NCBI GenBank assembly: GCA_002494725.1
Contig: DACG01000028.1
Coordinates: forward strand, 1-64,000
Length of the DNA stretch: 64,000 nt
Direction: 5' to 3'
Source: Geoglobus sp. UBA235
GTDB taxonomy: Archaea > Halobacteriota > Archaeoglobi > Archaeoglobales > Archaeoglobaceae
Below are positions 35,359 to 43,605 of this stretch, one piece after another; position 1 is the stretch's first letter; each line of letters begins with the position of its first letter. Made by a program: the position numbers and the translations under genes. Below the pieces are notes generated by a model. The model did no database searches. It was not told the origin of the DNA and saw nothing but the letters and a program-made list of their open reading frames with translations.

Positions 35359-35805
35359 ATGGAGGAGGGTTTCAAGCATATTGTCAGGATTGCAGACACG
35401 GACCTTGATGGCAGAAAGTCTGTGATTCATGCTCTAACCGGAATCAAGGGTATCGGTCTGAGGCTTGCAAGATCCATAGTGTACAGTCTCGGGATAGATC
35501 ACAGCAAAAAGCTGGGAGAGATGGATGATGAATCGATAGCCAGGCTCAAGAAGTTTGTTGAGGAGGAAATTGAATCCCTGCCATCCTGGCTTCTCAACAG
35601 GAGAAAGGACTACCACACGGGCAGGGATCTGCACATCCTGAACAAGGACATTGACTTTGCAAAGATGCTGGACACTGAGAGAATGATAAAGATAAGGGCT
35701 TACAGGGGTATGAGGCATGCAAGAGGTTACAAGGTCAGAGGGCAGAGAACCAGGTCAACAGGCAGAAAAGGAGCAACAGTTGGTGTTATCAGAAGGAAGA
35801 AGTGA
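35359..35805 (+). CDS. rps13: Ribosomal protein S13
   Basis: This is uS13, 148 aa, at the head of the small-subunit. Helix-two-turn-helix HALTGIKGIGLRLARSI and the basic tail MRHARGYKVRGQRTRSTGRK are typical of the archaeal form, which is longer than bacterial S13. It is the first gene of the rps13-rps4-rps11-rpo3 operon, with 11 bp to rps4. Confidence 0.97.
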   Translation: MEEGFKHIVRIADTDLDGRKSVIHALTGIKGIGLRLARSIVYSLGIDHSKKLGEMDDESIARLKKFVEEEIESLPSWLLNRRKDYHTGRDLHILNKDIDFAKMLDTERMIKIRAYRGMRHARGYKVRGQRTRSTGRKGATVGVIRRKK

Positions 35806-35816
35806 GGTGATGCTGA

Positions 35817-36338
35817 ATGGGTGATCCCAAAAAGCCAAAAAAGAAGTACACAACTCCAACAAAGCCATGGGACAGGGTGAGGCTTGAAAGGGAGGCTCCG
35901 CTTGTTATAAGGTATGGGCTGAGAAACAAGAGAGAGCTCTGGAGATTTCAGAATTTGCTGAGGAAATACAGAAGGGTCGCAAGGGATCTGCTGGCAAAGG
36001 TTAACTTTCCTGGCAGAGAGGGGGAACTTGCCAAGGCAAAGGCCCAGCAGGTCATAAAGAAGCTCAACAGAATGGGGATACTCCCTGAAAACTCAACCCT
36101 CGATGACATTCTCAACCTCACTGTTGAGGATTTTCTTGAGAGAAGACTTCAAACAATTGTATTCAGGCAGGGTCTTGCAGGAACAATAAAGCAGGCAAGA
36201 CAGTTGATCGTTCATGGACACATAGCTGTTGATGGAAGAAGAGTCACATCGCCCAGTTTCATTGTTGAGAGGGATCTTGAGAGCAAAATTGGATATTATT
36301 CTGGATCACCTTTTTCAAAACAGGTAGTGGAGGGATGA
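35817..36338 (+). CDS. rps4: Ribosomal protein S4
   Basis: This is uS4, 173 aa, a primary 16S-binding protein of the body of the 30S subunit. It has the archaeal N-terminus GDPKKPKKKYTTPTKPWD and the S4 RNA-binding domain RQLIVHGHIAVDGRRVTSPS. GAGGTGATG lies just before its ATG. The gap to rps11 is 1 bp. Confidence 0.97.
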   Translation: MGDPKKPKKKYTTPTKPWDRVRLEREAPLVIRYGLRNKRELWRFQNLLRKYRRVARDLLAKVNFPGREGELAKAKAQQVIKKLNRMGILPENSTLDDILNLTVEDFLERRLQTIVFRQGLAGTIKQARQLIVHGHIAVDGRRVTSPSFIVERDLESKIGYYSGSPFSKQVVEG

Positions 36339-36339
36339 T

Positions 36340-36741
36340 ATGGCTGAAAAGAAGAAAAAGGGTGTTTGGGGAATAGCTCACATATACTCATCCTACAACA
36401 ACACGATCATAACCATAACCGACATAACGGGCAGGGAGACAATTGCAAGGATAAGTGGTGGGATGGTTGTTAAGGCTGGAAGAGATGAGGGCAACCCGTA
36501 CACAGCAATGCAGGCAGCACTGAGAGTTGCTGAGGTTGCAAAGGAGAAGGGGATCGAGGGAGTCCACATAAAAGTCAGGGCTCCTGGTGGAAACAAGCAC
36601 ACTACCCCCGGGCCTGGAGCCCAGGCAGCGATCAGGGCTCTTGCAAGAGCAGGGCTGAAGATCGGCAGAATTGAGGATGTGACACCAATACCCCATGATG
36701 GAACAAGACCGAAGGGTGGAAAGAGGGGGAGAAGAGTTTAA
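36340..36741 (+). CDS. rps11: Ribosomal protein S11
   Basis: This is uS11, 133 aa, of the platform of the 30S subunit. It shows GIAHIYSSYNNTIITITD, then VRAPGGNKHTTPGPGAQAA and the conserved C-terminus PIPHDGTRPKGGKRGRRV. It sits between rps4 and rpo3, as is conserved in Euryarchaeota. Confidence 0.97.
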   Translation: MAEKKKKGVWGIAHIYSSYNNTIITITDITGRETIARISGGMVVKAGRDEGNPYTAMQAALRVAEVAKEKGIEGVHIKVRAPGGNKHTTPGPGAQAAIRALARAGLKIGRIEDVTPIPHDGTRPKGGKRGRRV

Positions 36742-36777
36742 TTACTCACTCCTTTCAATTTTATCCGGTGCTGAATT

Positions 36778-37563
36778 ATGAAGGTTGAGGTTATAAGGGA
36801 TGATGGATTCTGGACAGAATTCATTCTCAGAGACTCAAATCCGGCCTTTGCAAATGCCTGGCGAAGGGCAATGAAGAGTCATGTTCCTGTTATGGCTGTC
36901 GACTACGTGGACATCTACATGAACTCATCCTACCTTTACGATGAGATTCTGGCCCACAGAATCGGTCTGATACCCCTCAAAACCAATTTAGAGAAGTTCA
37001 ATCTTCAGAACCAGTGTGTGTGCGGAGGAGAGGGCTGTCCAAGCTGTCAGGTTTCACTCAGGCTGAATGTAGAGGGGCCAAGGGTCGTCTATTCCGGAGA
37101 TTTTGTTTCGGATGATCCGGAAACAGTTCCTGTTTTTGATAACATTCCCGTTATCGAGCTCTTTGAGGGTCAGCAGCTCATGCTTGAGGCTGTTGCAAGG
37201 CTTGGTTTTGGGAGAGAGCATGCCAAATTCCAGCCGGTATCTGTATGCACATACAGGGTGCTTGCCAGGGTGAGGATAAATGAGTCCTGCTCCTCATGCC
37301 GGAAATGCGTTCAGGTATGTCCGAGAAATGTTTTTTCAGTTGATGAGGATAGGGTTAGGGTTATTGACGAGTTCAGCTGCACCCTCTGCAAGGACTGTCT
37401 GAAGGTGTGCGAGGAAAATGCGATAGAGCTCACAGAAACAGATGACTTTCTGTTCACGGTTGAATCCATCGGTCAGATGGAGGTCAGAGAGGTTGCAAGG
37501 AGAGCACTTGATGCAATAAAATCAAAAGCCCAGGAAATGGTATCGCTGATGGAAGAGCTGTAG
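36778..37563 (+). CDS. rpo3: RNA polymerase subunit D (Rpo3) with two 4Fe-4S motifs
   Basis: This 261-aa subunit corresponds to bacterial alpha and eukaryotic RPB3 and nucleates polymerase assembly with subunit L. The dimerisation domain has NPAFANAWRRAMKSHVP and ILAHRIGLIPLKTN. An inserted ferredoxin-like domain (about residues 165-225) carries two full cysteine sets, CSSCRKCVQVCP and CTLCKDCLKVC. Some archaea have lost one or both clusters; here both look intact, which would make polymerase assembly sensitive to Fe-S status. The RBS GGTG lies 8 nt before ATG. Confidence 0.96.
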   Translation: MKVEVIRDDGFWTEFILRDSNPAFANAWRRAMKSHVPVMAVDYVDIYMNSSYLYDEILAHRIGLIPLKTNLEKFNLQNQCVCGGEGCPSCQVSLRLNVEGPRVVYSGDFVSDDPETVPVFDNIPVIELFEGQQLMLEAVARLGFGREHAKFQPVSVCTYRVLARVRINESCSSCRKCVQVCPRNVFSVDEDRVRVIDEFSCTLCKDCLKVCEENAIELTETDDFLFTVESIGQMEVREVARRALDAIKSKAQEMVSLMEEL

Positions 37564-37565
37564 AA

Positions 37566-38135
37566 ATGAAAAGGGAAGCATACTGCGACACCTGCAGGGA
37601 CGAAACATCTCATTCTCTCATAAACCCCTCGAGAAATCTGTTTAGATGTGAGGTGTGTGGTTCGGTTGTTGAGATAAGGCCGGAAAAGAAGATTGGTATC
37701 AGGGCAATTATCAGCCTCGATGACAGATCTGAGAGGGGAAAGGTTGAGCTTTCAAGGTCAGAAGTTGTTCACAGAGGCCAGGAAATTGTTGTTGAAACCA
37801 AAAATGGATTCAGGATTGGGGAGATTACCTCAATTGAACTGAAAAGTGGGAAGAGGGTTGAGATCTCCAAGGCTGAAGAGATAGAAACAGTGTGGCTGAG
37901 GGATGTTGGTGAGGTCAAGGTTAGAATAAGTCTTCACAAGGGAGCGGTTACAACCCCTTACGAGATATTCACCTCGGGAGAGGTTGAGTTCAGTGTGGGA
38001 GAGATACTCCCTGTTGAGGGAAGGAACTACAGGATTACAAGGATAAAGCTAATAAATGGCGGTTTGCTAAAAAGAGATGGGGAGAAGGCGAAAGCAAAGG
38101 AGATAAGAAGGGTCTATGCCAGATTCATCAGGTAA
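37566..38135 (+). CDS. HVO_0476-family zinc-finger protein (COG1326)
   Basis: This is a 189-aa archaeal protein. The N-terminal zinc finger is CDTCRDETSHSL plus CEVCGSVV. A beta-rich remainder follows with EVVHRGQEIVVET and an HKGAVTTP block. The family has no proven function, but its zinc ribbon and its place two bases after rpo3 suggest a role in transcription or RNA metabolism. It overlaps the next gene by 20 bp. Confidence 0.78.
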   Translation: MKREAYCDTCRDETSHSLINPSRNLFRCEVCGSVVEIRPEKKIGIRAIISLDDRSERGKVELSRSEVVHRGQEIVVETKNGFRIGEITSIELKSGKRVEISKAEEIETVWLRDVGEVKVRISLHKGAVTTPYEIFTSGEVEFSVGEILPVEGRNYRITRIKLINGGLLKRDGEKAKAKEIRRVYARFIR

Positions 38136-39066
38136 GCCTCTGAGACTCAGAGATTTCATCAGAGTTGGAGATCTCTTTTTCTCAGTGGTTGGTTACAGAA
38201 ATCATCCTCATATCAGGTGCTTCCTCAGATATGCTCCGGGAAACGGGGGGAGGTTCAGAGAGGGAAAGAAATTCAGGAAGCTTGGCCATGATGATGCAGT
38301 GAAAATAGGAGAGAAATTTTTCAGAAAGGAAGAGGGGATATTCAGGGTGCCACGTGACATTGTGGACGAGGTTTTCAAGCCGGAGGAGAGACTTGGAGAG
38401 GTCATGGATTATGAGGTCAGAAAGGTTGTTAGTTATTTTGAGGACATTCCGGTGACAAACATGGGGGTGACCGGTTCAAGACTCATAGGGCTGAGAGGAG
38501 ATGAGAGCGACGTGGACTTTATAATTTACGGGAGGGACTGGTTCAGAGGAAGGGAGAAAATAAAAAGAGGAATCCAGAGAGGAAAGATATCTGAGCCAGA
38601 TGATGATACCTGGGAGTTCATATACCGGAAAAGAAGACCTCCCATAAATTTCGATGCATTTCTTGTCCATGAGAGGAGAAAGTTTCACAGGGCATTCATA
38701 GGGAGCACGTATTTCGATCTGCTCTACGTGAGGGGTTACGATGAGCTTGACAGGAACATTCCTGAGACTGTTGGCAGGAAGATGGGCAGGATGAGGGTGG
38801 CTGCAGAGGTGAAGGATGACAGAAACATCTTTGACTACCCTGCATACTATCCCGTTAAGCATAAAGAGATCAAAGCGGTTCTCAGCTTCACGCATACGTA
38901 TGCGGGACAGGCATTCAGGGGAGAGATTATTGAAGCATTTGGCCAGGTTGAGGAGATTGAGGGAAAGCTTTACCTCATTGTTGGAACAAAGAGGGAGACA
39001 GAGGATGAGTACGTTGTCTCGAGAACCCTTCTGAATAAACTCGGAATTCAGGATCCCTTCAGTTAG
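38116..39066 (+). CDS. Predicted nucleotidyltransferase (COG1665-like)
   Basis: This 316-aa protein has a Pol-beta-type nucleotidyltransferase signature GSRLIGLRGDESDVDFIIYG (GS...DxD) around residues 116-135 and a third acid in NFDAF. An extra N-terminal domain of about 110 residues precedes it, and the C-terminal part (about 225-310) resembles an RNA-binding or OB-type domain. The substrate is unknown. It is the last gene of the ribosomal/rpo3 operon and lies just before tRNA-Val, which leaves tRNA or RNA modification as a fair guess. Confidence 0.75.
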   Translation: MPDSSGKPLRLRDFIRVGDLFFSVVGYRNHPHIRCFLRYAPGNGGRFREGKKFRKLGHDDAVKIGEKFFRKEEGIFRVPRDIVDEVFKPEERLGEVMDYEVRKVVSYFEDIPVTNMGVTGSRLIGLRGDESDVDFIIYGRDWFRGREKIKRGIQRGKISEPDDDTWEFIYRKRRPPINFDAFLVHERRKFHRAFIGSTYFDLLYVRGYDELDRNIPETVGRKMGRMRVAAEVKDDRNIFDYPAYYPVKHKEIKAVLSFTHTYAGQAFRGEIIEAFGQVEEIEGKLYLIVGTKRETEDEYVVSRTLLNKLGIQDPFS

Positions 39067-39116
39067 CCTCTGCAATACCAAAATTTTTATTAATCTGGCA
39101 GAATCTGAAATTTCAG

Positions 39117-39189
39117 GGGTCCGTGGTCTAGCGGTTATGACGTCGCCTTGACGAGGCGAAGGTCCCCGGTTCGAATCCGGGCGGACCCA
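39117..39189 (+). tRNA. tRNA-Val (GAC anticodon)
   Basis: The acceptor stem GGGTCCG/CGGACCC is perfect. The anticodon arm TCGCC-TTGACGA-GGCGA gives GAC. The T-arm is CCCGGTTCGAATCCGGG. The discriminator is A. No encoded CCA or intron. The AT-rich TTTTTATTAA box about 30 nt upstream (39084-39093) is its likely promoter. Confidence 0.96.
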
Positions 39190-39510
39190 CTTTTGATAAG
39201 GTCTTTGGTGGTGTTGCAGTTACACTCATCTTTCGATACATTCAGTAAATACTGCTCCTAACAATTCTGAAATTTTCAGCTGTGAACATAACATATAATT
39301 TCTATCAAAGATTATTATATAATTTTTGTATATGTTATAAAGATATTAATTATATATTTTGTACTACTGATAGCTGTGTTCTCAAGGCAGGTGATTCAGG
39401 AAAATCTCCAAGTTTCAGAGCTACACATCTCCAACCTGTCTCAGTTTCTCAAAGACCGCCTTTTAGAGTTTCTAAGATGGGTAAATCACCCGTTAACTTC
39501 TTTCAAAATA
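39190..39510. other. AT-rich spacer between tRNA-Val and tRNA-Ala
   Basis: This stretch of about 320 bp has no credible gene. Its middle (39288-39362) is extremely AT-rich and contains a perfect 10-bp inverted repeat. The frames that cross its right half (39376-39573) run into the tRNA-Ala gene and are not coding. Confidence 0.5.
39288..39338. repeat. 10-bp perfect inverted repeat in AT-rich DNA
   Basis: ATAACATATA at 39288-39297 is matched by TATATGTTAT at 39329-39338, with a 31-bp AT-rich spacer. It could be a protein-binding site or cruciform-prone sequence. No function is assigned, and chance is possible at this base composition. Confidence 0.4.
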
Positions 39511-39584
39511 TGGACCGGTGGGGATTTGAACCCCAGGCCTCCGCCATGCCAAGGCGGCGCTCTTCCAGACTGAGCTACCGGCCC
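39511..39584 (-). tRNA. tRNA-Ala (GGC anticodon)
   Basis: On the minus strand, the acceptor stem GGGCCGG pairs with CCGGTCC (with a G-T wobble), and the anticodon arm CCGCC-TTGGCAT-GGCGG gives GGC. The T-arm is GGGGTTCAAATCCCC. The discriminator is A. No encoded CCA. The GGGC start lacks the usual G3:U70 at first sight, but the wobble in the stem (position 3) supplies it. Confidence 0.95.
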
Positions 39585-39745
39585 TCAGACCAAAATGCAT
39601 TGAAATGAGTTCTGAGTTTGTTTATAAGTATTGTGGATATCTCTCAGGTATCACTTAAAAAGTTGGATGTAATAATTTAACACTGCAAAAACCTTTATAA
39701 AACTTATTTTACGACAATGGTAAAAAGATGTGAGGTAGGTGAGAT

Positions 39746-40126
39746 ATGAGAGTTGTCAGAATTGCTATCCTGCTCATGGCTTTTCTTCTGCTAACGCATC
39801 CTGTGTTTTCAAGACCGGAATACATGAAGAATTTTAAAGAGTTTCCAGAGGATGTGAAAAAGTGCACTCTCTGTCATATTCAGAGTTCCGGGTATGGTGG
39901 TTTGAATGCTTTTGGTGCAGATTTTGCCAAAATAAAATCTCTCACACCTGAGCTCATGCAGCTTGACAGCGATTCAGACAGCTTTTCCAACATAGAGGAG
40001 CTGAGGGCAGGAACAATGCCTGGAAATCCCGAGTCATATCCGGGAAAGAGAACTCCCGACTTTACGGCATGGATTGCAGTTATTGGTCTGGTTGTGGCAG
40101 CATTGTTCACAGCAAGAAAAACTTAA
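39746..40126 (+). CDS. Small membrane-bound c-type cytochrome
   Basis: This 126-aa protein has an N-terminal signal peptide (RIAILLMAFLLLTHPVFS), one haem-binding motif CTLCH (CxxCH) near residue 32-36, an acidic stretch LDSDSDSFSNIEE like a single EF-hand/thrombospondin-type calcium loop, and a C-terminal membrane anchor (about residues 105-122). It is probably an extracytoplasmic monohaem electron carrier. It is immediately upstream of the ccmH-ccmF-ccmH maturation genes that would attach its haem. The promoter is CTTTATAAAAC at about 39692, and an AGGTGAG site precedes ATG. Confidence 0.8.
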   Translation: MRVVRIAILLMAFLLLTHPVFSRPEYMKNFKEFPEDVKKCTLCHIQSSGYGGLNAFGADFAKIKSLTPELMQLDSDSDSFSNIEELRAGTMPGNPESYPGKRTPDFTAWIAVIGLVVAALFTARKT

Positions 40127-40163
40127 ATAACTTTTTACAACAAACGTAAAATTAGGTGATGTG

Positions 40164-40589
40164 ATGAGAATTGATATAATGCTGGTGGTGCTGATCACAG
40201 CAATCCCGGGAATCGTAAACGCACAGTACAGCTCAATTGATGTTGAGAGTAAAATATACTGTCCGTGTGGATGTGGTGAGATACTCGCGAACTGTCACTG
40301 TGAGACAGCCATAAAGCTCAGATCGGAGATAAGCAGGGGTTTGCTTGAAGGGAAAACTCCTGAAGAACTCGTCAATAGGTATGTTACAATGTACGGGAGC
40401 ACTATACTTGTCAATCAGGAACTCGAGGCAATAAAAGATGCATCCAGAAGAGACAGTCAAAGCATGCTTCCATTCTACATCCTTGGAATCGCTATTACCG
40501 GGTTTATTGCGTATAACATTGGAAAATCAAGAAAAAACAGTGAGAAAAAAGGTAAAAAAGGTGAAAAAAGTGGTGAATGGGAGCTTTAA
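40164..40589 (+). CDS. ccmH: CcmH-like cytochrome c maturation protein
   Basis: This 141-aa protein has a signal peptide, an N-terminal helical domain with cysteines in YCPCGCGEILANCHC, and a C-terminal membrane anchor (about residues 108-125). The rest, LRSEISRGLLEGKTPEELVNRYVTMYG, follows the CcmH/CycL pattern. Canonical CcmH carries LRCPVCQ (CxxC), which reduces apocytochrome; here the site is CPCGC plus a later CHC. ATG 40164 was taken with AGGTGA 7 nt upstream. The C-tail is very basic. It pairs with a second copy after ccmF. Confidence 0.82.
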   Translation: MRIDIMLVVLITAIPGIVNAQYSSIDVESKIYCPCGCGEILANCHCETAIKLRSEISRGLLEGKTPEELVNRYVTMYGSTILVNQELEAIKDASRRDSQSMLPFYILGIAITGFIAYNIGKSRKNSEKKGKKGEKSGEWEL

Positions 40590-40607
40590 TCGGAGGAGGT
40601 GCGTATC

Positions 40608-42551
40608 TTGGACATAGGTCAGATAATTGTATATATGGCACTTTTTGGGTCTCTCTACTCAATATGGGCATATTACACCGGGATCAAAAATAAAAACCCG
40701 AAGATGCTTTATTATGGGGAAAGAGCGATTTATTTCACAGCTTCCATGGTGGTGTTGGCATCTCTGCTTCTCTGGTATTACTTCCTGACTGACAATTTCT
40801 GGATAGAGTACGTTGCATCTTACTCAAGCAGAAACCTGCCTGATTTTTACAAGTTTACAGCCTTCTGGGCTGGGTCTGATGGTTCGCTGTTGCTCTGGAC
40901 CCTCATCCTCTCTGGTTATGTGGTTGCGTATCTGAGAATTGAGAGAAAGGATACTCTCTCTGCCTACACAATGCTGGTTTCAATGATGGTGATGTCCTAT
41001 TTTCTGTTTCTCCTTGCCACGGTATCGAATCCTTTTGAGAGACTTGATTTTCTTCCGGTTGATGGAATTGGACTGAATCCACTCCTTCAATATCCAGAGA
41101 TGGCTGCACATCCTCCAACCCTCTTCCTTGGGTATGCAGGTTCAGCCATTGTTTTTGCTCTTGCTATCTCCGGAGTTTTTATTGCAGATGAAAGGTGGGT
41201 TTACAGAACAAGGAAGTGGGCAGTATTCACTTGGATATGGCTGACTCAGGGCATTTTCTGGGGGGGAATATGGGCCTACAAAGTCCTCGGATGGGGAGGT
41301 TACTGGGCATGGGACCCTGTCGAAAATTCCTCCCTTTTGCCATGGTTGACACTCTCAGCACTGCTTCACAGCATAATGATCCAAGAAGCCAGAAGAGGTA
41401 TGAAGCTATGGAATATCCTGCTTGCATTCATTACATTTGAATTTGTAATCCTTGGCACATTTATAACCAGGAGTGGAGTTATCAGCAGCGTTCATGCATT
41501 TGGCCAGAGCAATCTGACACCGCCTTTCATGCTGATGTTATTTATGATCCCTGTAGCAACACTCTGGGTGATCTACGATAAAAAAGATTTTATAAGGAGT
41601 CAGGACATAGTGGAGTCTCCTGTATCTAAGGAGGCTACCTTTCTATTCAACAATCTCATACTTGTTGCTTCAGCCCTGACAGTGTTCTGGGGAACAATAT
41701 TCCCGCTGATAAGCGAAGGTTTAACTGGGTACAAGGTAACAATTGGCCCTCCATTCTACAATCAGGTTATAACTCCACTTGCGGTTGCTCTAGTAATCCT
41801 GCTTGGACTGTGTATAGCATTTCCATGGAGAAAGGCTCATGGCAATGAGCTTATAAGAAGGTTGAGAATACCTTCAATTGTCTTTCTGTCTGCTATGGGC
41901 GTATCAATTGCCTTTCAGCTGAAAATTGAAATGACTATTGCACTTTCCATATTCCTTTTTGCTCTGACAACCCATATCCAGCAGTATATCTGGGATACGT
42001 CCAATTTCAGAGAAGAGTACGGAAATCTCAGCATGATAAAAATAGTTTTTAGAAGGAGAAGAAGATATGGTGGTTATACAGCTCATCTGGGATTGCTTTT
42101 AGTTTTTATAGGTGTTGCAGGTGGGATATACGGGGAGACCTATGAAAACGTTTTGATGAACGTAAACGAACAGAAAGTATTTGACGGTTACATACTTGTG
42201 TACAGAGGTTTGGACTTCACTGAGGACAGCCTGAAAATGACATGGTACGCCAATGTGGAGGTCTGGAAGGATAACAATCTTATCACTATTTTAAGGCCCG
42301 GAATCGAAAAATACAAGACTGGTGGAGGAGAGGAGATAAGAAGGGTTGACATATATACGGAGTTCCCCAAAGACCTTTACATCATAATGAATGGAGCTGA
42401 ACAGAACCGTGCACTCTTTGAAGTTAAAATTGACCCTACCGTCAATCTGGTGTGGCTTGGCAGCTGGATTTTGACTGCTGGAGGATTATTTGCCTTGATT
42501 CCAAGAAGTCTTGTGAGGGAATTTGTTTTTAAATCTGAAAAGGAGGTATAG
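40608..42551 (+). CDS. ccmF: CcmF haem lyase (cytochrome c maturation)
   Basis: This 647-aa multi-pass membrane protein attaches haem to apocytochrome c in the Ccm (system I) pathway. It has about 14 hydrophobic segments, a WWD-type haem-handling block WGGYWAWDPVENSSLLPWL around residue 225, and conserved His in HPPTLFLGY and VISSVHAFG. A large extracytoplasmic domain near the C-terminus (about 500-610) precedes the last helix. I placed the start at TTG 40608, because the GGAGGAGGTG site at 40592-40601 would overlap the in-frame GTG at 40599. It is flanked by two CcmH-like genes. Confidence 0.93.
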   Translation: MDIGQIIVYMALFGSLYSIWAYYTGIKNKNPKMLYYGERAIYFTASMVVLASLLLWYYFLTDNFWIEYVASYSSRNLPDFYKFTAFWAGSDGSLLLWTLILSGYVVAYLRIERKDTLSAYTMLVSMMVMSYFLFLLATVSNPFERLDFLPVDGIGLNPLLQYPEMAAHPPTLFLGYAGSAIVFALAISGVFIADERWVYRTRKWAVFTWIWLTQGIFWGGIWAYKVLGWGGYWAWDPVENSSLLPWLTLSALLHSIMIQEARRGMKLWNILLAFITFEFVILGTFITRSGVISSVHAFGQSNLTPPFMLMLFMIPVATLWVIYDKKDFIRSQDIVESPVSKEATFLFNNLILVASALTVFWGTIFPLISEGLTGYKVTIGPPFYNQVITPLAVALVILLGLCIAFPWRKAHGNELIRRLRIPSIVFLSAMGVSIAFQLKIEMTIALSIFLFALTTHIQQYIWDTSNFREEYGNLSMIKIVFRRRRRYGGYTAHLGLLLVFIGVAGGIYGETYENVLMNVNEQKVFDGYILVYRGLDFTEDSLKMTWYANVEVWKDNNLITILRPGIEKYKTGGGEEIRRVDIYTEFPKDLYIIMNGAEQNRALFEVKIDPTVNLVWLGSWILTAGGLFALIPRSLVREFVFKSEKEV

Positions 42552-42553
42552 GA

Positions 42554-42961
42554 ATGAAAAGAGCAGCTCCACTCTTGCTGATATTCCTGGTTGCATTGAA
42601 TGTAGAGGCTCTGACGCTAAATGAGATCCAGGGGGATGTTATGTGCACATGCGGATGTGGAAAGGTTCTTGAAAACTGTGATTGTGGCACAGCGGAGATG
42701 ATGAGAGAGGAAATAAGAGGGATGATGGAAAAGGGAATGACAAAGGATGAAATCATCAAAGAGCTTCAGTCGATGTATGGGAAGGAGGTTCTCATCAACC
42801 CACCCAAGGAGGGTGTATTTACAGGATTGTGGTATTATCCCGTAGTGGTGATAGTTATAGGAATGGCAGTCATTTACATGGTATTGAGAAAAAGAAATGC
42901 AGAGTGGTATGGAGATCCGGACGAGATGATAAATGAAGATGACTTGGAATTAGAGCATTAG
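42554..42961 (+). CDS. ccmH: CcmH-like cytochrome c maturation protein, second copy
   Basis: This 135-aa paralogue of the gene before ccmF has a signal peptide (LLLIFLVALNVEA), the cysteine block MCTCGCGKVLENCDCG, an EMMREEIRGMMEKGMTKDEII helix pair, and a C-terminal anchor (about residues 92-110). As in the first copy, the canonical CxxC is replaced by a CxCGCG plus CDC pattern. An AGGAGG site precedes it, 2 bp after ccmF. Its stop overlaps the convergent peptidase stop by 4 bp. Confidence 0.82.
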   Translation: MKRAAPLLLIFLVALNVEALTLNEIQGDVMCTCGCGKVLENCDCGTAEMMREEIRGMMEKGMTKDEIIKELQSMYGKEVLINPPKEGVFTGLWYYPVVVIVIGMAVIYMVLRKRNAEWYGDPDEMINEDDLELEH

Positions 42962-43605
42962 CTGTAAAATTCATCAATTTTTCTTTTTGCACTAATCAGA
43001 GCATTCTTTCCCGCAATTCTCTCAGCATACTCGTCCGCCATGATTTCTATTCTATCCTGAGAAAGTGGTAAAAAGGTCAGATATTTCATTCTGTTAAGAA
43101 ATGGTGTTCTGTTTTCAATAACGTGAAATTTCTCATGGGCTAAAACTGCTTTAAGTTCATTCTCTTCGAGTAAGTCAATCATGCCCGCGCTCACAAAAAT
43201 ATCTCTCCCGAGAGTGAAGGCTTTGGGCAGTGATGTATTCAGGATGTAAACTCTTTTTACCCCAACCATATCCTCCAGCTCTTTATCCCTCTGAAAACCA
43301 TAAATTCTTTTCAGGTAATATCTGTAAGCCATCGGTGCTATACCCAAAAATAAGAAGGCAATGATGGCATACCCAAAATAAATTTTCAGGAAAAGACTCA
43401 TGCTGCATTTCATGGAAAAATAAAGTATGGGTGCGTTTACCAGAGCAAGAATGTTTGCGAACCAGTAAAATCTGAGTTTTCCAATACTGTTTCTCACGAG
43501 AAAATATCCTGTTAGGGACAATACAAATCCGGTTAAGATAAAAGCTGAAGGTAAGAACAGTGGTGAGGTGGTCAGGCAGAAAAATGTGCATTCAACAGTG
43601 TTCAT
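42958..43605 (-). CDS. Membrane HExxH peptidase, M56/M48-like (BlaR1-type)
   Basis: This 215-aa membrane protein has three or four N-terminal helices (to about residue 105), then a cytosolic metalloprotease domain with AHEKFH (HExxH) and the third-ligand region DRIEIMADEYA. It is coupled by ATGA to an upstream BlaI-type repressor. The BlaI plus membrane protease pair is the architecture of BlaR1/BlaI and MecR1/MecI signalling, but there is no penicillin-binding sensor domain here. What it senses is unknown; the ccm genes next door are a candidate link. Confidence 0.8.
   Translation of the reverse strand: MNTVECTFFCLTTSPLFLPSAFILTGFVLSLTGYFLVRNSIGKLRFYWFANILALVNAPILYFSMKCSMSLFLKIYFGYAIIAFLFLGIAPMAYRYYLKRIYGFQRDKELEDMVGVKRVYILNTSLPKAFTLGRDIFVSAGMIDLLEENELKAVLAHEKFHVIENRTPFLNRMKYLTFLPLSQDRIEIMADEYAERIAGKNALISAKRKIDEFYS

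Noticed and set aside
39282..39608. Plus-strand ORFs of 108 and 65 aa crossing the tRNA-Ala gene
   Set aside because: They read through the antisense strand of a clear tRNA and the AT-rich spacer. No domain or start signal supports them.
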